This document shows positions 1-6,731 of a DNA stretch of 20,852 nucleotides, one piece after another. Positions within the stretch are counted from its first letter, which is position 1, and each line of letters starts with the position of its first letter. The stretch comes from CAZSDU01 sp964605775 (lineage in GTDB: Bacteria > Bacteroidota > Bacteroidia > Bacteroidales > FEN-979), in assembly GCA_964605775.1 (NCBI GenBank), contig CAZSDU010000036.1, positions 1 through 20,852 of the forward strand. Direction: 5' to 3'. The translations under genes and the position numbers were made by a program. The notes under the pieces were generated by a model. It had not been told where the DNA came from. It did not search any database and was given only the letters and a program-made list of their open reading frames with translations.

Positions 1-58
1 GCATGTATTAGGCCTGCCGCTAGCGTTAATCCTGAGCCAGGATCAAACTCTCCATTGT
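1..58 (-). rRNA. rrs: 16S rRNA, 5' end only (partial)
   Basis: Read on the minus strand, bases 58 to 1 give the start of a bacterial 16S rRNA: the universal 27F site (AGAGTTTGATCCTGGCTCAG) is followed by a GCTAGCGGCAGGCCTAA stretch typical of Bacteroidota. The mature 5' end is placed near base 58 by alignment with the known E. coli 16S start. The gene continues off the left edge of the window, so the rest of the rRNA operon lies outside. Confidence 0.97.
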
Positions 59-159
59 AAAAAGGAAAATTTAAAACTGTTCAAGGTTTAACTATTACCA
101 AAAAGAAATTAACAGAGTTAATTTTCTGGGATATTTGCTACTCTTCTTACTTCAGTCTT

Positions 160-168
160 TCAAAGAAC
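160..168 (-). promoter_or_regulatory. boxA-like antitermination motif (16S-proximal copy)
   Basis: Minus-strand GTTCTTTGA resembles the boxA element of rRNA leaders (E. coli TGCTCTTTAACA), where NusB/NusE load the antitermination complex. It lies about 40 bases downstream of promoter P2. A second identical nonamer follows promoter P1. The function is assigned by similarity and position. Confidence 0.6.
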
Positions 169-211
169 TTTATTCCGTCCCCTTTCGGGTAGATTTTTCA
201 AAAACGGACTG

Positions 212-241
212 CAAAATTACAAATATTTTTTTAACCTCCAA
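212..241 (-). promoter_or_regulatory. rRNA promoter P2 (Bacteroidota type)
   Basis: On the minus strand TTG (241-239) is followed by exactly 19 bases and then TAATTTTG (219-212). This is a perfect match to the Bacteroidota primary-sigma consensus TTG-N19-TAnnTTTG. Transcription should begin near base 205 and run into the 16S gene. It is the second of two promoters in tandem. Confidence 0.85.
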
Positions 242-331
242 ACTTTTTTTCATTTTATTTAAAAAAGTTTTTCACTTGCTTCTAAATCCTTGTAAAAAGA
301 ACTTATACGCTGAATTCTGCAATTAGTTTCA

Positions 332-340
332 TCAAAGAAC
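332..340 (-). promoter_or_regulatory. boxA-like antitermination motif (distal copy)
   Basis: Minus-strand GTTCTTTGA is identical to the nonamer at 160-168. It lies about 10 bases after the expected start of the P1 transcript, so transcripts from either promoter would carry at least one boxA-like element. Confidence 0.5.
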
Positions 341-355
341 GTCGAAACGGGAGTG

Positions 356-385
356 CAAAGGTATAAACATTTATTTCTCATGCAA
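356..385 (-). promoter_or_regulatory. rRNA promoter P1 (Bacteroidota type)
   Basis: On the minus strand TTG (385-383) is followed by exactly 19 bases and then TACCTTTG (363-356), a perfect consensus promoter. The expected start is near base 349. The -7 box and the next bases (TACCTTTGCAC) recur at the tRNA-Leu promoter near 20690. Confidence 0.87.
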
Positions 386-456
386 CAAATACTTTTATTT
401 TTTTTATTTCCCTTCCTTTTCTTCTAAACTTTTTTTATTTCCATTTTAGGAAATGC

Positions 457-464
457 TAATTTTG
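457..464 (+). promoter_or_regulatory. Putative -7 box for the amidase gene
   Basis: TAATTTTG matches TAnnTTTG and ends 40 bases before the ATG at 505, leaving a leader of roughly 30 bases. There is no good TTG at the expected distance upstream, so the call rests on the -7 element alone. Confidence 0.4.
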
Positions 465-504
465 CTAGTAACTAGCGTTCTATTCCACTCATAAAGTTAT
501 TGAT

Positions 505-1596
505 ATGAAAAAAATCAGTCATCTCTTGTTGTATGTTCTCATATTCCTTTTTACCGGACTCGAGGATATATCTTCCTGTACGATCTTCAGGTTGAAAGCC
601 CAGGACGGCTCCTGGATGGTTACACGCTCCATGGAATTTGGTGTGGATATGCATTACGATCTCATTACCGTTCCCAGAAATCATAACTATGCAAGCCCGT
701 TTTCAGCCGGAGTCAATGGGCTGAAATGGAAGACAAACTATGGCTATGTCGGTGTGGCTTCCTTCGGAATGGATTATGGTCTCTCTGATGGAATGAACGA
801 AAAAGGACTGGTGGTCGGGGTTCTCTGGTACGAAACAAACATGAAATGGCAGCAAGTCACAGTGGCGGATAGCAGCATAGCCCTGTCACAAACTATGTTT
901 TGTGACTGGATCCTGGGCATGTTTGCAACTACCGATGAATTACGCCAGGCCATCCCCGGAGTGAAAGTATTTAACTATGTAGACCCGGTAACCGGAATGG
1001 CCCCCACCTGTCATTTTATCGTCTATGATGCCAAGGGAGGTTGCATCGTAATAGAATTCGATCAGGGGAATTGTCATATTTATGATAACCCCTTGGGGAT
1101 CATGACCAACGCCCCATCTTTCCCTTGGCAGATCAATAACCTCCGGCAATATATTAATATGTCGCCCCTCAGCCCGGAACCCATCACTTTTTCAGGAGTA
1201 ACCCTGAATTCAACCGGTCATGGTACCGGGATGTTCGGCCTACCCGGCGATTATTCACCCCCCAGCCGTTTTGTCCGCCTGGCCGTGCTGACCCGATTTG
1301 TCGACCCACAGCCCGATGCCCTTCATAACCTTAATCTTTCTAATCATGTCATCAATACTTTTACCATTCCATTTGGGGTGATCTATGATCTTTCTTCAGA
1401 CGGAAAACCCGTTCGAAAAGAATCAACACAGTGGGTTACATTCCGGGATCAGACCAATCTGACCTTATATTTTAAAACCTATGACAATAGCACGCTGAGA
1501 AAAATCGATCTGAAAAAAATCAATTTTTCTGTGAAGGAGATAAAACGCATTCCCATGTTCGGCTCCCTGGAAACAATCACGGATATAACGCCATAA
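505..1596 (+). CDS. Exported choloylglycine-hydrolase-family amidase (Ntn hydrolase)
   Basis: This 363-residue protein belongs to the linear-amide C-N hydrolase family (bile salt hydrolases, penicillin V acylases, some acyl-homoserine-lactone acylases). Residues 4-18 form a signal-peptide core, and Cys25 would become the N-terminal nucleophile after cleavage. Family motifs appear in order: CTIF at 25-28, R41-S-M-E44 (family Arg, and Asp/Glu), GMNEKGL with Asn98, MTNAPSFPWQ with Asn202, and PGDYSPPSRFVR with Arg255. The length is normal for the family. Cleavage of amide bonds in the periplasm or outside the cell is expected; the substrate cannot be told from the sequence, and Glu44 where Asp is common speaks mildly against a classic bile salt hydrolase. 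The first ATG is chosen because it gives the complete signal peptide. An outer-membrane-type gene follows 89 bases later with its own promoter, so no operon is implied. The family call is secure; the substrate is unknown. Confidence 0.9.
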   Translation: MKKISHLLLYVLIFLFTGLEDISSCTIFRLKAQDGSWMVTRSMEFGVDMHYDLITVPRNHNYASPFSAGVNGLKWKTNYGYVGVASFGMDYGLSDGMNEKGLVVGVLWYETNMKWQQVTVADSSIALSQTMFCDWILGMFATTDELRQAIPGVKVFNYVDPVTGMAPTCHFIVYDAKGGCIVIEFDQGNCHIYDNPLGIMTNAPSFPWQINNLRQYINMSPLSPEPITFSGVTLNSTGHGTGMFGLPGDYSPPSRFVRLAVLTRFVDPQPDALHNLNLSNHVINTFTIPFGVIYDLSSDGKPVRKESTQWVTFRDQTNLTLYFKTYDNSTLRKIDLKKINFSVKEIKRIPMFGSLETITDITP

Positions 1597-1650
1597 AACA
1601 GAATTGTTGATTTTCTCAGCCGTTTCCGGCTTATTTAGCCTGAATTATCG

Positions 1651-1658
1651 TATATTTG
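1651..1658 (+). promoter_or_regulatory. Putative -7 box for the beta-barrel protein gene
   Basis: TATATTTG, followed by CA, is a perfect TAnnTTTG box 27 bases before the ATG at 1686. No clear TTG lies at the ideal 19-base distance. The leader would be about 20 bases long. Confidence 0.55.
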
Positions 1659-1685
1659 CATGGCCAAAGCGATATTTCCTGATCC

Positions 1686-2339
1686 ATGAATCGATTCAAA
1701 AAAGCCTTTCCTCTGATCATGGGACTACTGATCCTGATCTGCCTCAGAAGTGTTGCACAGGACAGCATTCCCAGCCTTTCGGCAAAGCCCCAGAAAGCAA
1801 ATACTTTCTGGCGGAGAATTGCCGTTGGAGGTAACCTGGGATTTCAACTCGGAAGTGTCACCGGGATTACCCTTTCTCCTGAATTTAGAATTCGTACCAT
1901 TGACCAGCTTTATGTCGGTACCAGGATCATCTACCAGTATTTCAGGTATAAGAATTACTTCTATGACAGCGATACAAAAGAATTTCTGAGCTATGAGTCC
2001 AACGTATACGGAGGTGGGATATACCTGAGATACTACCTTCGTAGCTTATTCAGTAATTTCTTCGGAAATTTCTATGGTCATGTAGAATTTGAATACCTTG
2101 CCTATACCCGACCTTATATTTTTACCCAAGGCGGACATATCTACGATCCCTACGGAAATTCATTTGTGCCTGGAAAACAAGTCGTGGAGATCAACAGTAT
2201 TTTTGTGGGCGGGGGATACAGTCAGCCTATTGGGAACCGCGTATCCCTGGACCTGATGATCCTTTTTAACCTGAATGACTCCTACAATTCACCCTATTCC
2301 AATCCTATTTTCAGACTGGGGGTTGGAGTTGGTCTTTAA
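1686..2339 (+). CDS. Exported putative outer-membrane beta-barrel protein, unknown function
   Basis: I do not recognise a specific family in this 217-residue protein. It has a clear signal peptide (basic residues 3-6, hydrophobic 8-20, likely cleavage after Ala24 in SVAQD). The rest is rich in Tyr, Phe and Gly, with alternating hydrophobic/polar stretches of beta-strand character, for example around 45-85, 100-130 and 185-217, and it ends in a glycine-rich strand (FRLGVGVGL). This pattern fits a small outer-membrane barrel of perhaps eight to ten strands, though the last residue is Leu rather than the usual Phe. The first ATG is used because the next in-frame Met (residue 12) would delete the basic part of the signal peptide. 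It lies downstream of the amidase gene on the same strand, and nothing links their functions. It converges with pepD. Confidence 0.75.
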   Translation: MNRFKKAFPLIMGLLILICLRSVAQDSIPSLSAKPQKANTFWRRIAVGGNLGFQLGSVTGITLSPEFRIRTIDQLYVGTRIIYQYFRYKNYFYDSDTKEFLSYESNVYGGGIYLRYYLRSLFSNFFGNFYGHVEFEYLAYTRPYIFTQGGHIYDPYGNSFVPGKQVVEINSIFVGGGYSQPIGNRVSLDLMILFNLNDSYNSPYSNPIFRLGVGVGL

Positions 2340-2351
2340 AATATTGCAAAT

Positions 2352-2417
2352 AATGCATGAATGAAAACAATCATAGAATAGATCTATAATATTCCTGCAT
2401 TCCTGCATTCCTGCATT
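2352..2417. repeat. Imperfect hairpin at the end of two converging genes
   Basis: AATGCATGAAT (2352-2362) can pair with ATTCCTGCATT (2391-2401, repeated at 2399-2409 and 2407-2417) with one mismatch. The loop contains the palindrome ATAGATCTAT (2378-2387). It lies between the stop codons of the barrel gene (+) and pepD (-). It could act as a weak bidirectional transcription end, but it has no strong T-run, so this is only a possibility. Confidence 0.3.
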
Positions 2418-2424
2418 CTTCCAT
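2393..2424. repeat. Octamer tandem repeat (TCCTGCAT x3 plus a degenerate copy)
   Basis: Three perfect head-to-tail copies of TCCTGCAT (2393-2400, 2401-2408, 2409-2416) are followed by TCTTCCAT. The array ends 6 bases before the pepD stop codon. It has no spacers and is not CRISPR-like; slippage is the simplest origin. Confidence 0.85.
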
Positions 2425-2429
2425 TAATT

Positions 2430-3890
2430 TTAAGCTAACGGTACGTTTTTCAGCACATCCAGGGTTAATTCCCAGAATTTAATGGCAGAAGGAATATTCA
2501 GTCGTTCATCCGGTGAATGTGCTCCTTTTATTGTCGGACCAAAGGATACCATATCCATACCCGTGTAAATGGCTCCCACCAGCCCGCATTCCAGTCCGGC
2601 ATGGATGGCCAGTACCTGGGGTTCCTGATGGAACAATCTACGGTATGAATCGACTGTAATTCTCAGGATCTCCGAATCTGGGTTCGGCTTCCATCCTGGA
2701 TATCCTGAAGAATGTTCCACGCTTGCACCAGCAAGCTTAAACACACTGGCAACCATATCCGTAACATCCTTCTTGGAAGACTCCACTGAACTTCTCTGGC
2801 TGGTGGTTATGATGATTTTTTCTTCTTTTATTTTAACTGATGCCAGATTGGTGGATGTCTCAACAAAATTTGGAATCTCCCGCGACATAGCAATGACCCC
2901 GTGAGGACAGGCATAAAGAACATTCAGTAGTTTTTGCTGAAGCGCTGCTTCGATCACCCTGGAAGGTATCTCTGCCTTTTCAAAGAAAAACCTGAGATCG
3001 GGTTCGGTGACATGCAACTCATCCGTGAGTACTTCATGATACTTTCCGATTGATTTTTCGAAATCAACAGCAAGTTTCCGGGGCACCAACACAATAGCGA
3101 AACCCTCCCGTGCCAATGCATTACGAAGATTTCCTGCATCCATTCCTGCAATCCTTGCCTTGAACTCAACGACCGAATTCCATAGAAAGCGGTTAAGTAA
3201 TTTAACGGCATTGCCCAGTCCCTTATGAATGTCATCTCCTGAATGCCCTCCTTTCAGCCCCGTAATACTTACATTGTAAGCAAGATGATCTGACGGGGTA
3301 GGGTCAGTTTTCAGGTCAAAGCAGGCGATGGTATCTTTTCCTCCGGCACAGCCAATAAACAGCTGACCTTCATCCTCCGAATCAAGGTTGATCAGTATCC
3401 TTCCTTTGAGCTGATCCGGTTTCAGTGCAAAAGCCCCTGTAAGGCCGGTTTCTTCATCTACTGTAAACAGCGCCTCCAGGGCTGGGTGAGGGATATCTGT
3501 TGCTTCAAGGATGGCCATGGAGGCTGCAATACCAATTCCGTCATCGGCACCCAAGGTCGTTCCTTTCGCCCTGACCCAGTCACCATCTATCCAGGGTTGA
3601 ATGGGATCTTTGTCGAAATCGAAAACCGTATCTGCATTTTTCTCACATACCATATCCAGATGCGACTGAAGGATAACGGCTTTCCTGTTTTCATACCCTG
3701 GAGTGGCGGGTTTACGGATCAGTACATTACCGGCTTCATCAAGATGGCATTCCAGTTTGTGTCTGGCAGCAAATGCTTTTAAGAATAAAGCGATCTGTTC
3801 TTCTTTTTTTGAGGGTCGCGGAACCTGACAAATTTCATGGAAATAGTGCCATATGCGCCCTGGTTGCAGATTTTGAATAGGATTAGTCAT
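2430..3890 (-). CDS. pepD: Aminoacyl-histidine dipeptidase (peptidase M20C, PepD)
   Basis: This is a cytosolic di-zinc dipeptidase that cleaves Xaa-His and other dipeptides during peptide use. Numbered from the start chosen here (486 residues, close to the 485 of E. coli PepD), the M20 metal and catalytic residues are in place: His77 and Asp79 in QSHLDMV, bridging Asp116 in LGADDGIG, catalytic Glu146 and ligand Glu147 in VDEETGL, Asp170 in NLDSEDEG, and His458 in KGAHSPDERL. The N-terminal PRPSKKE motif is typical. The frame is open back to an ATG at 3926. I prefer the ATG at 3890 because family members begin just there (MTNPIQNLQPG) and because a -7 box at 3928-3935 would put the transcript start downstream of 3926. 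It is transcribed alone, divergent from the phosphatase operon with 113 bases between start codons. Confidence 0.95.
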   Translation of the reverse strand: MTNPIQNLQPGRIWHYFHEICQVPRPSKKEEQIALFLKAFAARHKLECHLDEAGNVLIRKPATPGYENRKAVILQSHLDMVCEKNADTVFDFDKDPIQPWIDGDWVRAKGTTLGADDGIGIAASMAILEATDIPHPALEALFTVDEETGLTGAFALKPDQLKGRILINLDSEDEGQLFIGCAGGKDTIACFDLKTDPTPSDHLAYNVSITGLKGGHSGDDIHKGLGNAVKLLNRFLWNSVVEFKARIAGMDAGNLRNALAREGFAIVLVPRKLAVDFEKSIGKYHEVLTDELHVTEPDLRFFFEKAEIPSRVIEAALQQKLLNVLYACPHGVIAMSREIPNFVETSTNLASVKIKEEKIIITTSQRSSVESSKKDVTDMVASVFKLAGASVEHSSGYPGWKPNPDSEILRITVDSYRRLFHQEPQVLAIHAGLECGLVGAIYTGMDMVSFGPTIKGAHSPDERLNIPSAIKFWELTLDVLKNVPLA

Positions 3891-3927
3891 TGGTGAGGGG
3901 ACTTGATTTTTATGTTTGATGGTCATG

Positions 3928-3935
3928 CAAAATTA
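3928..3935 (-). promoter_or_regulatory. Putative -7 box for pepD
   Basis: Minus-strand TAATTTTG matches TAnnTTTG and places the transcript start near base 3921, about 30 bases before the preferred ATG at 3890. No TTG is seen 19 bases upstream. Its position supports the shorter PepD start. Confidence 0.45.
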
Positions 3936-3968
3936 TATTTTTTCTGTTTCACCGGATTTTTATTTTGC

Positions 3969-3976
3969 TACCTTTA
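3969..3976 (+). promoter_or_regulatory. Putative -7 box for the partner-switch operon
   Basis: TACCTTTA differs from TAnnTTTG only in the last base and lies 27 bases before the GTG start at 4004. A -33 TTG is not evident. A nearby TATTTTG at 3961-3967 is a weaker alternative. Confidence 0.3.
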
Positions 3977-4003
3977 CCCTGAAATTTTCAATTCAAGACT
4001 AGG

Positions 4004-5944
4004 GTGCATATCCGATTTCCAAAATTTCTACGCTTCAGCGTACTGGCTTTTCGTTATAGTCTTTTTTTCCTCCTGGCCATTGTCATGATCTTTATCATCG
4101 CTTTCGGATATAGTTACGGATACTCCATTAAACTTCTGGTTGAAAGTTCAGAAAAAGAAGCATCAATCCTTACCAGACAGACCATTGTTCAATTTGAAAA
4201 TGTCTTGCAGCCGGTGGAAATTGTCCCTCAGACTTTAGTGAACGCATTGGAAAGTCCCAATGTGAGTTATTCTGATATTATAAGGATTTCTAGAGATTTT
4301 GTTCTTCGTGATCCGGTGGTTTTCGGGAGTTGCCTCGCATTTGAACCCTATGCATATGATAAAGATAAGTATTGGTATGCCCCTTATATGTATGAAAAAC
4401 CTGGAGGGTTGAAGTTTAAGTTTTTAAACGGACCTGCCTATGATTATTTTAAAAAGGATTGGTACCGTTTACCTAAATTGCTGGGTCACCCGGTTTGGAC
4501 TGAACCCTATTACGATGAAGGTGGAGGAGATACTTTAATGTGTACCTATTCGGTGCCGATTTACAGGTTTGTCAATGGTCAGCGTTTCTTCATCGGGGTA
4601 CTGACCATGGACATCTCCCTGACCTCATTTGAAAAAATTGTAAAAAGCATTAAGGTTTATAAAACAGGTTATGGATTTCTGGTTTCCAGAATGGGGAAAA
4701 TCATTGCATCACCTCTCCCCAAACTGGCCAATAAAAACATTCTGGATATTGCCCATTCCTCAAAGGGGAAACGAACCCAGGAGGCCATTACTGGGATGCT
4801 CAAGGGGAAAAGCGATTTTGTCAGTATGGACGGCTTGGAATCTAAACGTCATGCAAGTTATCTATCCTATGCACCCCTTTCTTCAACGGGCTGGTCATTC
4901 GGGATTATTTTCCCTGAAGCAGAACTTACAGACGAACTGATCCAGTTCCTGAAACAAATGATGAGGATTTTTGGCTACAGTATTCTTGCTCTTCTTCTTG
5001 CCACCATTCTCATTACCCGCAAGCTGACCAACCCAATCATCCGCTTGCTGGAAGCCACCAGGAAAATCGGCCAGGGTGATTTTAATGCAAAAATCCCGGT
5101 AAAAAAGTCCAGAAATGAAATCGCTCAGCTTTCAAATTCCTTCTCTGTGATGCAGGATGAACTCCGCTCCTATGTCTTGAATTTGCAGCAAACTACCATT
5201 GCGAAAGAGAAAATTGAAAGTGAGCTGAATATTGCACACGTCATACAGATGGGGATGCTGCCAGTCTCATTTCCGGATCGTCCTGACATGGATCTATTTG
5301 CCGTGCTTGAATCTGCTAAAGCCGTCGGAGGCGACCTTTACGATTTCTTTTTCCTGGATCAGGATCACCTGGTTATTGCCATCGGTGATGTTTCTGGCAA
5401 GGGCGTTCCTGCTGCCATGTTCATGACCATCGTTCGCACTTTGTTCCGATCGAATATTTCACTGGATATTCCCATTCATGATGCAGTCCGACAGATCAAC
5501 ATCGATCTATGCAGGGATAATCCCAACCAGATGTTCGTGACTTTCTGGGCAGGGATTATCGACCTGAGATCGGGGGAAATCAGATTTTGCAATGCCGGTC
5601 ACAACAATCCTTTAATTATCAGGGATAATGGGGAAGCGGAAGCAGTGCGACAGCTGCATGGAATTCCACTGGGGATCAATGGTAATTCCATGTTCACCAC
5701 CCAGATGTTGACCCTTTCACGAGGCGAAACGCTTTTCCTTTACACGGATGGCGTTACTGAAGCGATGAATACCATGGAGGCATTTTTCGGTGAAAAGAAA
5801 CTGTTCCAGACCATTGCCCATCCCGGACGCCTCGATGCCCGGGGTATCGGAGATCATCTCATGCAGAAGATTAAAAATTTTGCCGCCGGGGCAGAGCAGG
5901 CAGACGATATTACCATACTGGTGCTGACATACAAGGGGAATTAG
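4004..5944 (+). CDS. Membrane sensor serine phosphatase (dCACHE-HAMP-PP2C/SpoIIE)
   Basis: This 646-residue, RsbU-like protein should sense a ligand outside the cytoplasmic membrane and dephosphorylate a STAS protein inside. It has a basic N-terminus, TM1 at about 15-37, and a periplasmic double-CACHE domain at about 38-315 with the characteristic DWYRLPKLLGHPVWTEPYYD region at 152-171. TM2 at 322-337 is followed by HAMP at 338-390 (P344, NEIAQL) and a short coiled coil at 390-412. The SpoIIE-type PP2C domain at 430-644 keeps the manganese-binding acids Asp444 (GGDLYD), Asp462 (GDVSGKG), Asp582 (LYTDGVTEA) and Asp635 (ADDITILVL), plus AGHNNP at 531-536, so it should be active. The start codon is GTG: an in-frame TGA lies at 3980-3982, no ATG lies between, and the next ATG (4085) would cut TM1. 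It is the first gene of a four-gene operon; the next gene begins after 18 bases. Confidence 0.94.
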   Translation: MHIRFPKFLRFSVLAFRYSLFFLLAIVMIFIIAFGYSYGYSIKLLVESSEKEASILTRQTIVQFENVLQPVEIVPQTLVNALESPNVSYSDIIRISRDFVLRDPVVFGSCLAFEPYAYDKDKYWYAPYMYEKPGGLKFKFLNGPAYDYFKKDWYRLPKLLGHPVWTEPYYDEGGGDTLMCTYSVPIYRFVNGQRFFIGVLTMDISLTSFEKIVKSIKVYKTGYGFLVSRMGKIIASPLPKLANKNILDIAHSSKGKRTQEAITGMLKGKSDFVSMDGLESKRHASYLSYAPLSSTGWSFGIIFPEAELTDELIQFLKQMMRIFGYSILALLLATILITRKLTNPIIRLLEATRKIGQGDFNAKIPVKKSRNEIAQLSNSFSVMQDELRSYVLNLQQTTIAKEKIESELNIAHVIQMGMLPVSFPDRPDMDLFAVLESAKAVGGDLYDFFFLDQDHLVIAIGDVSGKGVPAAMFMTIVRTLFRSNISLDIPIHDAVRQINIDLCRDNPNQMFVTFWAGIIDLRSGEIRFCNAGHNNPLIIRDNGEAEAVRQLHGIPLGINGNSMFTTQMLTLSRGETLFLYTDGVTEAMNTMEAFFGEKKLFQTIAHPGRLDARGIGDHLMQKIKNFAAGAEQADDITILVLTYKGN

Positions 5945-5962
5945 GTTGAAAATGACAATCCC

Positions 5963-6379
5963 ATGAAAAAAAAATCACTAAAGGTTTCTAACCAACTTCC
6001 GGAGCTTGAAAAAATTGTCCTTTTCCTTGAAGCCTTATCTGTGGAATGGCAGGTTCCAATGAAGATCAATATGGAGCTCAACCTGGTCATTGAAGAGCTT
6101 TTTACAAACATCGTTTTTTATGCTTTTGATGATGACCTGCCCCACCCTGTGACACTGGAAATGGAGATGCCAGCGGAAAAAACAATTATAATCCGGATAT
6201 CTGATGAGGGAAAACCTTTTAATTTATTGGAAAAATCTACGGATGAACTGGTGAACCAGTCCCTTGAGGAAAGAAAGATTGGAGGCCTTGGAATTCATTT
6301 TGTCAAGGAAATGATGAGCCGGGTGGAATATCAACGTAAAAACGATAAAAATATAGTAATTTTGACCAAGAAATATTAA
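5963..6379 (+). CDS. RsbW/SpoIIAB-like anti-sigma factor, histidine-kinase-type ATPase
   Basis: This 138-residue cytosolic protein is a single HATPase_c_2 domain. Such proteins phosphorylate a STAS antagonist on serine and bind a partner, classically a sigma factor. The N box is at 42-49 (VIEELFTN, with Glu45 and Asn49), the G1 box is Asp81-Glu-Gly83 followed by KPFN, and the G2 box is GGLGIHFVKEM starting at 107, all of normal RsbW type. There is no membrane segment or extra domain. It lies 18 bases after the phosphatase and 19 before the STAS gene, as expected for a partner-switch set. Its target is unknown because no sigma factor gene lies in the window. Confidence 0.9.
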   Translation: MKKKSLKVSNQLPELEKIVLFLEALSVEWQVPMKINMELNLVIEELFTNIVFYAFDDDLPHPVTLEMEMPAEKTIIIRISDEGKPFNLLEKSTDELVNQSLEERKIGGLGIHFVKEMMSRVEYQRKNDKNIVILTKKY

Positions 6380-6398
6380 CTCAAAACCTCCCCAAGAT

Positions 6399-6731
6399 AT
6401 GGAATTAAAGGAACAAAAAACAGATCAGTGCATGATCGTCAGGATCAACGGCAGGCTGGATACAACGAATTACAGTATTCTGGAAAAAAAACTGATGGAC
6501 TTGATCGATCACCAGGAAGATAAAATCCTGATCGAATGTTCCAATATGGATTATGTTAGCAGCAGCGGGTTGAGGATTTTATTGATGGCTTTGAAAAAGA
6601 TCACCCTGGCTAAAGGTAAATTTGTCCTTTGCGGGCTACAGGAGAATATCAGAGAAATATTCGAAATCTCAGGGTTTACCAATATCTTTGAGATATATCC
6701 CAACCAGGAAGATGCCCTGAAAGTATTTTAA
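6399..6731 (+). CDS. STAS-domain anti-sigma factor antagonist (SpoIIAA/RsbV-like)
   Basis: This 110-residue protein is one STAS domain, the usual length for RsbV/SpoIIAA. NGRLDTTN at 17-24 is the typical first-strand motif. DYVSSSGLR at 51-59 holds the phosphorylation site, with Ser56 (just before Gly57) equivalent to the phosphorylated serine of SpoIIAA. In its unphosphorylated form it should bind the ATPase encoded upstream and free that protein's partner; the phosphatase of the first gene should regenerate this form. Its TAA stop shares one base with the ATG of the next gene (TAATG), so the two are probably translationally coupled. Confidence 0.93.
   Translation: MELKEQKTDQCMIVRINGRLDTTNYSILEKKLMDLIDHQEDKILIECSNMDYVSSSGLRILLMALKKITLAKGKFVLCGLQENIREIFEISGFTNIFEIYPNQEDALKVF

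Larger units (their letters stand above)
59..349 (-). other. rRNA operon leader (transcribed spacer upstream of 16S)
   Basis: This is the non-coding, AT-rich stretch between the upstream rRNA promoter and the 16S 5' end. It would be transcribed leftwards and removed during rRNA maturation. It contains the second promoter and two boxA-like antitermination motifs, listed separately. I see no convincing gene here: a 63-codon plus-strand frame at 135-326 is low-complexity and lies inside the leader. Between about 386 and 504 there is only the divergent upstream region of the amidase gene. Confidence 0.75.

Noticed and set aside
135..326. 63-codon plus-strand frame upstream of 16S
   Set aside because: It lies in the rRNA leader, overlaps promoter P2 and a boxA-like site, and is Phe/Leu/Lys-rich low-complexity sequence.
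472..684. 70-codon minus-strand frame
   Set aside because: It is antisense to the signal peptide and active-site region of the amidase, with no independent support.
505..1596. Naming the amidase a bile salt hydrolase
   Set aside because: The family covers several substrates, and nothing in the residues visible here or the neighbouring genes points to bile salts.
1604..1834. 76-codon plus-strand frame between the amidase and the barrel protein
   Set aside because: It spans the -7 box at 1651 and runs out of frame into the barrel gene, which has a clear signal peptide.
3486..3782. 98-codon plus-strand frame
   Set aside because: It is antisense to the PepD active-site region.
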